Below, piece after piece: positions 1-9,023 of a stretch of DNA of 64,000 bases. How positions within the stretch are numbered: position 1 is the stretch's first letter; each line of letters opens with the position of its first letter. A model generated the notes under the pieces. The model was not told the origin of the DNA. It did not search any database and saw only the letters and a list, made by a program, of their open reading frames with translations. Origin of the DNA: Lentisphaerota bacterium (GTDB lineage: Bacteria > Verrucomicrobiota > Lentisphaeria > Oligosphaerales > JABHEG01); the NCBI GenBank assembly GCA_018676675.1, contig JABHEG010000042.1, positions 62,001-126,000 on the forward strand. The letters are read 5' to 3'. Made by a program: the position numbers and the translations under genes.

Positions 1-1852
1 GCAGAGGGTTCACGGGGCCTGTGCCAAACGTCTTTGCCGTCCTGATGCCGGCATCGGAGAGGGCTTCGAACGCCTCTCGGGCACTCTCGATGTTTCCGGC
101 ATTTTTGAGCCGCCCAGCGGCCAGGCGAAGTTGGTCACGAAGCCTGATCCACACCACTTGGGTCGGGGCGGACAGGGCGGTTTCGTCCACAGTGGCCAGC
201 TCTCGGGGCAAGGCCTGAACAGCAGTCTTTCCTGCTTCCAGATCATCGGCTGCCAAGCCCTTCTGCACTTGTAGGTAATGGCCGAATACCTTCTCTAACT
301 GGGCAGAGAAGGCGGTGGGAGTGACGAGACGCTCCGGGGCGCTGTCTGGATCCGGACTCGGTGTGGCGCCCTCGCCCTCGTGGCTTGCGTGCGGGGCCTC
401 GCCTGTCCCCGGACTCATCATGCTCGGCTTGGCAACGATCTGGAGGGCGCTGTCGAGCTTGAAACTCCCGTTGGTGACAACCAGTTCCCCTTCTTCCAGA
501 CCTGAGTCGACCACATAGTGCCCTTCGGTGCGTGGCCCGAGAGCAATCTCTCTACCGGAAAACCGACTTTCGTCGTCCGGATCCTGCACGTAGACGACGG
601 CTCGCCGCCCTGTGATCAGCGGGGCCGAGAGAGGGATCACCAGCGGCGCGCCATCTTCAGATCCAGGGCCAGTGAAGCCCAAATCCTCGGCTTTGACCAG
701 GGCCATTCCGCACACATCGCAGTTCCCGGGGGCGTCTTTGATGACTTCGGGGTGCATGGGGCTGATCCACTTCCCGACGAGATCGGGGGCGACGACCTTT
801 CCTGCGGCGGCCACTTGGGCACGAACCGAAGCCCGTACGAACATCCCGGGCTTGAGGGCACCATCTTCATTCATCACGTTCACCCGTATCTTGACGGTGC
901 GCGTGTGGTCTGTGAGGAGGGGGTCGATAAACGAAATGCGGCCCGAGAAAGTTCTCGCGGGTTGGCCCTCTACGGTGAATGTGACGTCTTGCCCGTAGCG
1001 CAACCACGCCAGGTCCGACTCGTAGGCATCGAGCCGGACCCAAAGGCGGGATAGATCCGCGATTTGGTAGATGGGCGTGCCTGTCTTCACGTACATGCCT
1101 TCGACCGCGCTCTTATGGATGACGACCCCGCCAATAGGGGCGTTGATCTGGATGTGATCCGAGGCGGAACCACGCGTTTCCACTTCGGCTATCTGCTCGG
1201 CAGTCAGGCCCCACAGCCTGAGCTTATCCCGGGCGGCTGCGAGCATGGCCCCGGCGGTCGCTCGGACCAGGCCTCCCGAAGCGTCACCGACTTTCTCGCT
1301 CGCCCTTTGGGCCTGGATCAGTTCCTCCTGAGCGGAGAGTATGTCGGGGCTGTACATCCAGACCATGTGGTCGCCTTCCTTGACAGCAATCCCCGTGTAG
1401 TCCACATAGAGCCGATCCAGACGTCCACCGACCCAGGCGCTGATGGTCGCCAGCGCTGTCTCATCGTAGTCGATTCGGCCAACCATCCGCACTTCGCGGT
1501 GGACTGGTATTCGGGTTGCGGGTTCAACCTGGAGCCGTGCGAGTTTGCGGGCTGTGGCTGAGAGGGTCAACTCGCGGGGCCCCAGATCACCGTCGGCGTC
1601 ATCTGCCAGCGGAATGAGATCCATCGCACAGATCGGGCATTGCCCGGGATCAGGCTGTTTGATCTGCGGATGCATGGAACAGGTCCAGGTCTGCGCCTTT
1701 TTCGCGTGTGGGACGTGCTCATTCCCCTCCACGGCTGCGTGCTCCCCTGGTGCGGGCGTCGGCCGCTGTCCTGCGTACCACCCGAGGGCGAAAACACCCA
1801 GGGCGGCCACGAGGGCAGCACCGGTTCGCTTGGCTGTCATCAATTCAGGCAT
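1..1852 (-). CDS. CusB-type RND efflux periplasmic adaptor (3' end outside window)
   Basis: This is the membrane-fusion subunit of a heavy-metal efflux pump, linking an inner-membrane RND transporter to a TolC-type channel. The frame stays open to the left edge, giving 617 residues. An N-terminal membrane anchor spans about residues 8-27. A first heavy-metal-binding domain at 58-80 carries CSMHP...CPICAMDL. The barrel-sandwich/lipoyl and beta-barrel parts cover about 115-350. A second metal-binding motif (SPMHP...CDVCGMALV) at 364-386 sits inside the adaptor, and a DUF3347-like helical region starts near 511. ATG 1852 was chosen because GAGGAGG lies six bases upstream. It follows the TolC gene by 21 bases. 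The CusA-type pump gene is expected just beyond the left edge (inference). Metal specificity (Cu, Ag, Zn, Co) cannot be read from the sequence. Confidence 0.88.
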   Translation of the reverse strand, partial: MPELMTAKRTGAALVAALGVFALGWYAGQRPTPAPGEHAAVEGNEHVPHAKKAQTWTCSMHPQIKQPDPGQCPICAMDLIPLADDADGDLGPRELTLSATARKLARLQVEPATRIPVHREVRMVGRIDYDETALATISAWVGGRLDRLYVDYTGIAVKEGDHMVWMYSPDILSAQEELIQAQRASEKVGDASGGLVRATAGAMLAAARDKLRLWGLTAEQIAEVETRGSASDHIQINAPIGGVVIHKSAVEGMYVKTGTPIYQIADLSRLWVRLDAYESDLAWLRYGQDVTFTVEGQPARTFSGRISFIDPLLTDHTRTVKIRVNVMNEDGALKPGMFVRASVRAQVAAAGKVVAPDLVGKWISPMHPEVIKDAPGNCDVCGMALVKAEDLGFTGPGSEDGAPLVIPLSAPLITGRRAVVYVQDPDDESRFSGREIALGPRTEGHYVVDSGLEEGELVVTNGSFKLDSALQIVAKPSMMSPGTGEAPHASHEGEGATPSPDPDSAPERLVTPTAFSAQLEKVFGHYLQVQKGLAADDLEAGKTAVQALPRELATVDETALSAPTQVVWIRLRDQLRLAAGRLKNAGNIESAREAFEALSDAGIRTAKTFGTGPVNPL

Positions 1853-1873
1853 CTGATGCCTCCTCGGGCTGCT

Positions 1874-3463
1874 TCACTTGTCTTCGGTTCTGGGCTCGCC
1901 TCTAGAAGAGGTGCGGGGCAGGGGGTGTCCGGCCAGCTGGTCCAGTCTTGCCAACTGGGTATGGTGGTCGCGCAAGGCTCGCCGTTCGGCCAGTCGGAAG
2001 GAGAGCAGCGTACGTTCTACATCAAGAAAGGTCAGGAAGCCTGTCTTCCCTGCTCGATAGGCTGCTGCGGTAGCTTCCAGAGCCTGCCGTGCCTGTGGGA
2101 GGAGGGAGTTGCGATACAGGGCGATACTGCGTTTGGCGGTGGTTAAGCCGAAGTACGCCTGCCTAACCTCGAATCGTGTTCTGTCCTGCATTGCGGTCAG
2201 GGTCTTTTCCATAGCGCCTGTCCGGATCTTGATCTCACGGATGTAGGCATCGCGTTGACCGAACCACGGTGTCTCTCGGTGGTTCAGGTCGCGCCTTGTG
2301 GCAAAGGCTGGTGTGGTTTGGCCCGTTCCAGACGCCAAACGCATGCGGTTCTCGAAGTAGGCTGCTCCCGTGCTGGGATCGGGGTAAGCCATGCGCGTGG
2401 CCAACTCGACCATCGTGTTCATCCTGGCCGTGCGCAGACGTTGTTGTTGGAGCTCTTGCTTGCCCTCAATGGCCACTTCGTACAGCTTCGCGAGCGGAAG
2501 GCCCAGCCCGGTCTCTGCCAGTGGTTTGGGTGCCCCCAACGGCGCGTCCGGGAGGCGGTTGAGGAGCATATTGATTCGGGCGATAACGGTTGCACGCTGC
2601 TCTTCCAGCGTGATGACGGTATCGCTGAGTTTTGACAGCTCCACCTGAGCCATGATGATCGCGTTATACGTCGCCTTGCCGCCGCGGAGCTTTGCCTGGG
2701 CAACGTTGATCATCTGCTTGAGGAGGTCCTGGTTCTCACGGTTGATGGCGATGGCTGCCCCCACAAAGGTGTATTCATGGTATGCCGTTTCCATCGTCGC
2801 ACGCAGGTCGCGCAGGACAATGGCCTGCTGCCTCACGGCGATCTCAACTTGTTCGCTGACGAGTTTCCCCTTCAGAGCCAACGCGCCGGGGAACGGGAAG
2901 CTCATGGCGACCATCTGCTTCTGCTGGGAGGGGGCGACCTTCGTGTCAAACTGCTTGGTGAACGCGTTGTACTGCTTCAGGATGTTGTCGAGATAGGCTG
3001 CCTGCGGGAATTGCTCAAGGGTCGCCCGGAGCTGTTCAGACGCTGCATGGACACTTGGGTTGAGCAGCGGCAGCAAGCCAAGCAGGATGTGGAGTTCAAC
3101 CCCTTGGGCCAACTGCTGGTCGAGAGTGCTGTCTTGCGCCAGTTCACGATAGCGTTCCATCTCCTCCACGTCCTGGTCCGACGGCAGGTTGGGGCGGGCC
3201 AAAACGGTTTCCCAGCGTTCTGCGGTCGCCAGCAGTTCCTCCTGTATCCTGTCCAGATCGTCTGAAGACTCAGACGGGAGCACCGTCAACGTGCCTGGGG
3301 TGGAGGATGTCGTCACATGCTCGTAGTAGGCAGTGTACTTGCCCGCATCAAAGTCCCGTATGAGCTCCTGATAGGGGCCGCTGGTGACGAGGAACGGGAG
3401 CCCTGCCGAGATTGCCAGGAGGGCAAATCGGAGGCGTTGAGCTGCTGCGGCGTCTGTTTTCAT
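1874..3463 (-). CDS. TolC-family outer membrane efflux protein (first of two)
   Basis: Outer-membrane channel component of the efflux pump, 529 residues. A hydrophobic N-terminal segment (about 12-28) is followed by a long region rich in Gln, Ala and Leu helices with the repeated layout of the TolC/CusC fold. The AMSFPFPGALALKGK stretch in the first half matches the SFPFPG feature of the neighbouring paralogue. The ATG at 3463 has GAGGAGG upstream and overlaps the stop of the upstream TolC gene as ATGA, so the two are probably translationally coupled. A longer in-frame reading to 3634 exists but would overlap the upstream gene by about 175 bases with no ribosome site. The protein is longer than its partner because of an extra segment of about 100 residues near the N-terminus. 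Confidence 0.85.
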   Translation of the reverse strand: MKTDAAAAQRLRFALLAISAGLPFLVTSGPYQELIRDFDAGKYTAYYEHVTTSSTPGTLTVLPSESSDDLDRIQEELLATAERWETVLARPNLPSDQDVEEMERYRELAQDSTLDQQLAQGVELHILLGLLPLLNPSVHAASEQLRATLEQFPQAAYLDNILKQYNAFTKQFDTKVAPSQQKQMVAMSFPFPGALALKGKLVSEQVEIAVRQQAIVLRDLRATMETAYHEYTFVGAAIAINRENQDLLKQMINVAQAKLRGGKATYNAIIMAQVELSKLSDTVITLEEQRATVIARINMLLNRLPDAPLGAPKPLAETGLGLPLAKLYEVAIEGKQELQQQRLRTARMNTMVELATRMAYPDPSTGAAYFENRMRLASGTGQTTPAFATRRDLNHRETPWFGQRDAYIREIKIRTGAMEKTLTAMQDRTRFEVRQAYFGLTTAKRSIALYRNSLLPQARQALEATAAAYRAGKTGFLTFLDVERTLLSFRLAERRALRDHHTQLARLDQLAGHPLPRTSSRGEPRTEDK

Positions 3464-4797
3464 TGTGCTGCCTCCTCGCCCGTGGGCGTCAGCGCACCGC
3501 CTACCAGCCGCTCGAGTCGAGACAGGTACTGCTGATAGTCTGTGGCAGCTCGCAAACGAGCGAGCCGGAAGTTCAGCCACACGCTTTGCGTCTCCAGGAA
3601 GCCACTGACATTCCTGGTCTCCCCATCGTGCCACTGTTCCACCGTTCCCATGGCTTGTTCGGCCTGGGGGATGAGGCTCTTGTCATACAGCTCGATCAGG
3701 CGCCGCGCGTTCTCCAGCCGGAAGTAGGCGGATCGCACATCTGAGTCGGTGCGGTTCTCGATGGCTCGCTTCCGGTGTTCGGCTGCCTCGTGCAGCAGTT
3801 GGGCTTGGCGGACACGGCTGCGGTTACGGCCAGGCCAGAGCGGCAAACTGATCGCGGCTCCCAGCAGCCAGGGGTTCTTTCCGCTTTCACTGCCTCCCAA
3901 CGCTGACTCTCCCGTCTCAATGCGCATGGCGTTGACGGTGAAACTGGGTTTGTTCCTGAGCTTCGCCAATCGGACCGCTTCCCGCCGCTTCCCCGACACG
4001 GCTCCGGCAATCTCGATCTCCTGTCGTGCAGCGATGGCCCTGGCCTGAATGTGCTCAAGTGATAGACGCACGTGTCTGACGGGATGGGGAGGGGTGGTGG
4101 TGACTGTGGTGCCGACCGGCCTGTCGAGCAGCGCATTGATCTTGGCCGTTTCGACGTGCTCCAATTCCCGCAACAGCACCAGGTCGTAGGAGAGCTGAGC
4201 AAGCTGGCTCTGAGCTCTCAGCACATCATTCAGACTCGCTTTGCCATCCGCGAGCCCTGCATTCGTCGCTTTCACGATGTGATTCAGCACGTCCTGGTGC
4301 TGGTGAGTGATATCTGCCGCTCCGCGCACGTACAGTAACTCACTGTAGCTGACGGAGATGTCCACGATCAAATTGCGAAGAGCGAGGTCGTACTCAGCGT
4401 GTTTGATTCGTACTTCCTCAGCAGCCACCTGTTCTGCCTGACGGCGTGTCCCGGGGAACGGGAAAGACTGTGAGATGCCGTAGCGGTACTCTTGTGGACC
4501 AACCCGTGTCTCAACGCTCTCGCCGAAGTAATCGAAGCGCACCATGGGATCAGGCAGCGCTGCCGCCTGGGGCAATTCCTCGATCGCGGCCCGCCACTCC
4601 GCTCTCGCAGCGTTCACGGTCGCATTCCGCTCTGCCCCCAGGCGGATCAAGTTGGCGAGGCCGGTGCCCGCCTCGTCGATGGCTTGGGGGGGGGACGGAG
4701 AGGGAGGGACGTCCTGTGACTCCGAAGCACTCGTCGTCACGGTCAGGGCAAACGCACCCAGCAGCCCCCGGGCCAGTGCTGTGGCAGTCTTTCTCAT
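3460..4797 (-). CDS. TolC-family outer membrane efflux protein (second copy)
   Basis: Second TolC/CusC-type protein, 445 residues, with a signal peptide (MRKTATALARGLLGAFALT...). Helical repeats contain ISQSFPFPGTRRQAEQ in the first half and the mirrored ISLPLWPGRNRSRV in the second half, the usual internal duplication of TolC proteins. ATG 4797 has GGGAG eight bases upstream; a GTG at 4806 is also in frame but its Shine-Dalgarno would be too close. The stop overlaps the start of the next TolC gene by four bases. Two adjacent but divergent TolC genes in one metal-efflux operon suggest either two alternative channels or recruitment of one to a different role (inference). Confidence 0.87.
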   Translation of the reverse strand: MRKTATALARGLLGAFALTVTTSASESQDVPPSPSPPQAIDEAGTGLANLIRLGAERNATVNAARAEWRAAIEELPQAAALPDPMVRFDYFGESVETRVGPQEYRYGISQSFPFPGTRRQAEQVAAEEVRIKHAEYDLALRNLIVDISVSYSELLYVRGAADITHQHQDVLNHIVKATNAGLADGKASLNDVLRAQSQLAQLSYDLVLLRELEHVETAKINALLDRPVGTTVTTTPPHPVRHVRLSLEHIQARAIAARQEIEIAGAVSGKRREAVRLAKLRNKPSFTVNAMRIETGESALGGSESGKNPWLLGAAISLPLWPGRNRSRVRQAQLLHEAAEHRKRAIENRTDSDVRSAYFRLENARRLIELYDKSLIPQAEQAMGTVEQWHDGETRNVSGFLETQSVWLNFRLARLRAATDYQQYLSRLERLVGGALTPTGEEAAQ

Positions 4798-4821
4798 GGA
4801 CGTCACTCCCGTCGTTTCAGG

Positions 4822-5223
4822 CTAGTGGCGGTGCCCTTTGTGAGCATCATGGCCTTTGTGTTCGCCGTGCTTCTCGTGCTCTCCGTGCTTTTTGTCCCCG
4901 TCGTGTTTGTGACCGGCATGCTCACCAGGCGTCTTGTCCAGGACCACGCCTTTGGCTTCAAGCTTCTTGATGAATGCCTCAGGCGCCTTCTTGATCGGGG
5001 CGATGCAGCCGGCGCAGCAGACGTAGATGCGCTTGCCGTTGACATCCGCGTACAGTTTCTTGTTGATCTTGCCGCCCATCACTGGGCAGGTTGTCTGGGG
5101 CTTTCCAATCGCTTTCTTGCCGTGTTTGCTTCTCGAACCACCCGCTTCTGCGCCTTGCACATGGGCCGTCCCGATCAGCGTGGCAATTGCCGCGCAAGTC
5201 CCGAGTTTCTTGAGGATGGTCAT
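4822..5223 (-). CDS. Small secreted YHS-like metal-binding protein with His-rich tail
   Basis: A 133-residue protein with a clear signal peptide (MTILKKLGTCAAIATLIGTAHVQGAEA). The folded part contains TCPVMGG and VNGKRIYVCCAGC, a Cys pattern like YHS/TRASH metal-binding domains. The C-terminal 35 or so residues are mostly His, Lys, Gly and Glu (repeats such as KHGEHEKHGEHKGHD), which would bind Cu, Zn or Ni ions in the periplasm. It lies 24 bases upstream of the TolC pair in the same orientation. A role as a periplasmic metal chaperone or buffer for the pump is inferred from context, comparable to ZraP or CusF in other systems but not homologous by eye. Confidence 0.8.
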   Translation of the reverse strand: MTILKKLGTCAAIATLIGTAHVQGAEAGGSRSKHGKKAIGKPQTTCPVMGGKINKKLYADVNGKRIYVCCAGCIAPIKKAPEAFIKKLEAKGVVLDKTPGEHAGHKHDGDKKHGEHEKHGEHKGHDAHKGHRH

Positions 5224-5276
5224 TGTCAGAGTCTCCTTTGTTCCATGGTTCGTGTTCTACGTCATTTCCGCCTAGA

Positions 5277-5657
5277 TCAGAGACATTTTGCGTCGTGCCG
5301 GATCGGGGCTCGGCCGGCGAACTCCCTCACCTTCCGCACGTCCAACGGCTTCGCGAAGAGGGCATCGACACCGGCGGTCACAAGGTCTGCTTCGTTCAGC
5401 TGTTCGGCATGTCCTGTGATGATGGCCTTCCTGCAGGACGCCCCGAGATGGGGGGCGGCCGAGCTCAGTAGTTCAAGGCCGCTCATCGACGGCATCACCA
5501 GATCCACGAAGATGACATCGGGCTGCCAGGATGCCGAGACCATGGCGAGCGCCTCTTTCGGATCCTCGAAGCACTGCACCGTGTGGCCCTGCCGCTTGAG
5601 GATGATTCCGAGGCTCCGCAACAGGCTCGTGTCGTTGTCGATGACTGCTATCTGCAT
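5277..5657 (-). CDS. Receiver-only response regulator
   Basis: A 126-residue stand-alone CheY-like receiver. The acidic pocket (VIDND, D7 and D9), phospho-acceptor D52 in IFVDLVMP, T81 in AIITG and conserved K103 in FAKPLD are all present, so it should be phosphorylatable. There is no output domain. It is preceded by a sigma-54-like promoter and AAGGA, and it heads the metal-efflux genes 53 bases downstream. Its partner is probably the CACHE kinase encoded at 7174-8988. It may act as a phosphate sink or a protein-interaction switch; this is inference. Confidence 0.83.
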   Translation of the reverse strand: MQIAVIDNDTSLLRSLGIILKRQGHTVQCFEDPKEALAMVSASWQPDVIFVDLVMPSMSGLELLSSAAPHLGASCRKAIITGHAEQLNEADLVTAGVDALFAKPLDVRKVREFAGRAPIRHDAKCL

Positions 5658-5689
5658 GGCACTGCGTCCTTACGTTGGCATCCCTCCAT

Positions 5690-5705
5690 AGCAGACTCAG
5701 TGCCG
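5690..5705 (-). promoter_or_regulatory. Sigma-54-like (-24/-12) promoter
   Basis: On the minus strand the sequence reads CGGCAC-TGAGT-CTGCT, which matches the TGGCAC-N5-TTGCW consensus with GG and GC at the required spacing. It lies 33 bases upstream of the ATG of the receiver gene, leaving a short leader with its AAGGA. The gene just upstream encodes an NtrC-type sigma-54 activator. The promoter would drive the receiver, the His-rich metal protein, the TolC pair and cusB. Confidence 0.55.
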
Positions 5706-5846
5706 GAGCCGTGTATGAGGACGCAATGACTTCAGGGGCAGTATGTAAGAGTTCTTTAAGGGAGGGCGAGGGAACATGCTGTCCGGCAAGAAGCTGACCA
5801 TCTCCGGTGGCTAGATTCTGTCCAGCAGGGGGGGAGAGAGTGTCGG

Positions 5847-7181
5847 TCAGCCGATGCCGTGATCGTTGATCTTCTTGCGGAGGGTGGTGCGCGTGATCTC
5901 GAGCAGTTTGGCGGCCCGAGTGATGTTCCATTCAGTGTGTGCGAGAGCATGCTCTATCGCTCGCCTCTCCACTTGCCAGAGGGGAGCCGGCTCGCCCTGA
6001 TCAACGATGGCGGCCCGATTTGGGGACTCCAGAAAGCCGAAATCATCAACGCCGATGGTTGTGCCCCGGGCAAGTGCAATGGCCCGGGTGATCGCGTTCT
6101 CGAGTTCCCGGATATTGCCGGGCCAGTCGTGGCTGCCAAGAAGATTCAAGGCGTCGGCACTGATGGCGGTCACACCGGAGTGGAGATCGCGGGACCGACG
6201 CGTGAGGAGATACTGGGCAATCTGGGCTACGTCTTCCTTCCGGTCGCGGAGCGGGGGCACATCGAGGGGCGACACGGCAAGCCGGAAGTACAGGTCTTCG
6301 CGGAACAATCCTCCACTCACCATTGTCTCCAGATCACGGTTGGTGGCCGCGGCTACTCTTGCCTCAAATGGGATGGTCTCCTGCCCTCCGACTCTCTCGA
6401 AGCTGCGTTCCTGCAGCACGCGCAGGAGCTTGGCCTGTAGGTCCAGCGGCATGTCGCCTATCTCGTCCAGAAAAAGGGTGCCTTGGGCAGCTTGCTCAAG
6501 CCGCCCAATGCGTCGACTGTCAGCCCCGGTGAATGCGCCCTTTTCGTGCCCAAACAGCTCGCTTTCGAAAAGGGTGGGCACAACAGCTGAGCAATTGACC
6601 GCGACAAACGGCTCGCTCGGGGCTCCTGCCTCGTGGAGGGCTTGTGCCACCAACTCCTTGCCCGTGCCGCTTTCACCGGTAATCAGGACGGTCACCCGCG
6701 TACGAGCCAGCAGGCCGATCTGTTTGACGATGGACACGGTTGCTTTGGAACTGCCGACGATTTCGTGAGGAGAGGCGGGGGAGGAAATCGTCGCAGGAGG
6801 GCATTCGGGCGGGGGACTTGGTTGGAGCCGTTCCGCTTTCTGCAGGACCAGCAGAATGTCGACCAGTTCGAACGGTTTGCGTATGTAGTCAAAGGCCCCA
6901 TCACGCATGGCCGTTACCGTAGCGGTCATGTCCTGTCGGGCTGTGATCACCACCACCGGGCGGTCCGGATGCTTGACCAGTAACCGGTGGAGAATGCCCA
7001 GTCCATCGCCGTCCGGGAGGCCCAAATCGAGGAAGATGAGGTCAAAGTCGGCGGCTTCTGCTCGCTCGATTCCAGCGGCTCCACTGTGAGCCAGCTGAGT
7101 CGTGTGCCCATGGCGCTTTAGCTGGATCTGCAATGACCGGCAGAGCGATTTTTCATCGTCAATGATCAGGATCTCACTCAC
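5847..7181 (-). CDS. NtrC-family sigma-54-dependent response regulator
   Basis: A 444-residue transcription activator. Receiver domain at 1-120 with D52 in IFLDLGLPDGDG. AAA+ domain with Walker A (ITGESGTGKELV), the sigma-54 contact loop EKGAFTGAD, Walker B (GTLFLDEIGDMPL) and the arginine-rich sensor region. The C-terminal Fis-type helix-turn-helix reads WNITRAAKLLEITRTTLRKKI. A GTG start at 7181 is chosen because AAGGAG lies five bases upstream and the receiver begins at once; a longer reading to 7433 adds only non-homologous residues. It overlaps the kinase gene by eight bases, so kinase and regulator are coupled. Likely target: the sigma-54-like promoter at 5690-5705 and the efflux genes behind it. 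Confidence 0.92.
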   Translation of the reverse strand: MSEILIIDDEKSLCRSLQIQLKRHGHTTQLAHSGAAGIERAEAADFDLIFLDLGLPDGDGLGILHRLLVKHPDRPVVVITARQDMTATVTAMRDGAFDYIRKPFELVDILLVLQKAERLQPSPPPECPPATISSPASPHEIVGSSKATVSIVKQIGLLARTRVTVLITGESGTGKELVAQALHEAGAPSEPFVAVNCSAVVPTLFESELFGHEKGAFTGADSRRIGRLEQAAQGTLFLDEIGDMPLDLQAKLLRVLQERSFERVGGQETIPFEARVAAATNRDLETMVSGGLFREDLYFRLAVSPLDVPPLRDRKEDVAQIAQYLLTRRSRDLHSGVTAISADALNLLGSHDWPGNIRELENAITRAIALARGTTIGVDDFGFLESPNRAAIVDQGEPAPLWQVERRAIEHALAHTEWNITRAAKLLEITRTTLRKKINDHGIG

Positions 7182-8988
7182 TGTCTCTCCTTGCCGTTGG
7201 CAGGCGGATGACGAATTGTGCACCACCCTCCTCGTGGTTTGCGGCTCGTACGGTCCCATTGTGACACGTGGCGATTTTCGCGACGTTCGCCAGTCCCAAC
7301 CCCGTTCCCCGCTCACGAGTTGTGAAGAAAGGCTCGAAGACACTCCCAAGGTGCTCCGTGGGGATTCCGGGGCCCTGGTCGCGGACCGAGATTTCCAGAG
7401 CGGATGGGGCTCCCGGAGGGATGCTCGCTGCAAGCTGAATCTCTCCTCCGTCTGGAGAAAACGACACGGCGTTGTCGACTAGGTTGCAGAGGGCCCGGAG
7501 CATCTGCTCTTCATCGCAGACCAGGGCACTCTCTCTGAGCTCGTTCCAGTTGATGCGGACCTCAATGCCCCTGGTTCTGGACACGCTATTTGCATGCTCC
7601 AGACAGCGCTCGAGCAGTGCCCGCAGACTGACTGGAAGAAGGGAGAGTTCCAGCGGCTTCCCGAAAGCGAGGAGGTCATTGAGCATCTTCTCGACACGGG
7701 TGGCTTCACGGAGGGCGATATCCGCCAGTTCCCGGTCATCGGAGCCTTCCTCGAAGGCTTCGCGAACAGCCCCGAGGTTCAGTTTGATCGAGGAAAGCGG
7801 GTTCCGCATTTCATGGACAACGCTTGAGCTGAGTTGTCCGACTGCCGCAAGTGCTCCTGCGTTGGCCAGTTTCTGAGCGAACGCTTCGAGTTCGTCAAGC
7901 ATCGTGTTGACGGCATGCCCCACCTCCTGGGCTTCTGCGCTGCCCAGCATGGACACTCGCTCCCCATGGTTCCCGGCTGCGACACGACGCGCGACCGCGC
8001 GGAGTTCATGGAAGGGCTGAGCTACGCGTCTGGCCCCCCCGCTCCCGAGGATCAGGACCGCAACGAAAACAACCGCCGCGGCAGTTGCCGCCCGCCGACG
8101 GAGAGCCGAGAGCCAGGCGAAGGCCTCGATCTGGTCTACCTCAGCCACCAGAATCCAGCCCAAATCGGGCATTGGGGACGCCATTGCCAGAACCGGCTTG
8201 CCGCAGCAATCCTGATACGACTCTGCCTCGCTCGAGCACCCGTCGAGGAAGCCTGCCGGGTGTCTTGTTCCCCTGGAGAGCACCTCAATGTGTGGGCGTG
8301 GGCCGCTGAAGAACCGACCGTCGTTGGACACAATGTAGGTTTTGGTCGTGGCCCGGAGACCGCTGTGGTCCTCGAGAATGGGGTAGAGCGTGTCCGAGAG
8401 CAGCACATTGGTGACCACGGAGCCGACTCTGTTGCCTCCGGGGTTGACCAAAGGGGCTCCCAGCCGTATCCCAATGCGTTCAGAAGCGTCGGTCTGAGGT
8501 GAGCCGACAACCACGTCCAGGGCCGCCTTCAGGCGGTCGCGGAAGGCTGGCGAGAGGGCATCCTTTGGGTCGCCCACAGTGGGAGCGGAACCGGCCACTT
8601 GGCGCCAGGATTTGTCGTAGATCGTGATGGAGTCAACCGATCGGTTGCTTGTCCGGACATTCTCAAGGAAGTCCGCCAAATCCCCCGCGGCGGCGTTCCG
8701 CCCGGGTAACGTCCCCTGGACCGTTTGGCGCCAAACGTGGGGGTACGCAGCCACTGCTCGGACGTCCTGTTTGCGTTCCTCTACCCAGTCGGAGATCCGT
8801 GCCCGACGTCCTTCCAGGACGGAGCGAAGGTGCGTCGTTTCCAGGTCTATGATGGCCTGTCTGGCACAGTGGTAGCCCTGCAAGGCCATCGCGATAAGGG
8901 GAATCATTGCGCACGCCGTCGTCCACGCCAGAACATGCACGCGGAGTCGTGTCGAGCCGTTGTGCTTCTCCGTTCGGTTGTGGCTCAC
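7174..8988 (-). CDS. CACHE-type sensor histidine kinase
   Basis: A 604-residue membrane kinase. First transmembrane segment about 19-37, a periplasmic double-CACHE-like sensor to about 295, second transmembrane segment about 300-318 (TAAAVVFVAVLILG), a HAMP linker, and the H-box with VVHEMRNPLSSIKLN, phosphorylated His at residue 392. The ATPase part has the N-box (LCNLVDNAVSFSP), G1 (VRDQGPGIP), F-box (FEPFFTTRE) and G2 (GTGLGLANV). GAGGGAG precedes ATG 8988. The kinase-NtrC pairing and downstream metal genes resemble ZraS/ZraR, so metal or envelope stress is a reasonable input. The sensor domain holds a CCG pair and a CSS motif in DGCSSEAESYQDCCGK, but metal binding is unproven. Confidence 0.9.
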   Translation of the reverse strand: MSHNRTEKHNGSTRLRVHVLAWTTACAMIPLIAMALQGYHCARQAIIDLETTHLRSVLEGRRARISDWVEERKQDVRAVAAYPHVWRQTVQGTLPGRNAAAGDLADFLENVRTSNRSVDSITIYDKSWRQVAGSAPTVGDPKDALSPAFRDRLKAALDVVVGSPQTDASERIGIRLGAPLVNPGGNRVGSVVTNVLLSDTLYPILEDHSGLRATTKTYIVSNDGRFFSGPRPHIEVLSRGTRHPAGFLDGCSSEAESYQDCCGKPVLAMASPMPDLGWILVAEVDQIEAFAWLSALRRRAATAAAVVFVAVLILGSGGARRVAQPFHELRAVARRVAAGNHGERVSMLGSAEAQEVGHAVNTMLDELEAFAQKLANAGALAAVGQLSSSVVHEMRNPLSSIKLNLGAVREAFEEGSDDRELADIALREATRVEKMLNDLLAFGKPLELSLLPVSLRALLERCLEHANSVSRTRGIEVRINWNELRESALVCDEEQMLRALCNLVDNAVSFSPDGGEIQLAASIPPGAPSALEISVRDQGPGIPTEHLGSVFEPFFTTRERGTGLGLANVAKIATCHNGTVRAANHEEGGAQFVIRLPTARRDSE

Positions 8989-9023
8989 GTCAATACTCCC
9001 TCAGGGGCGAGTTCCGGCCGGCG

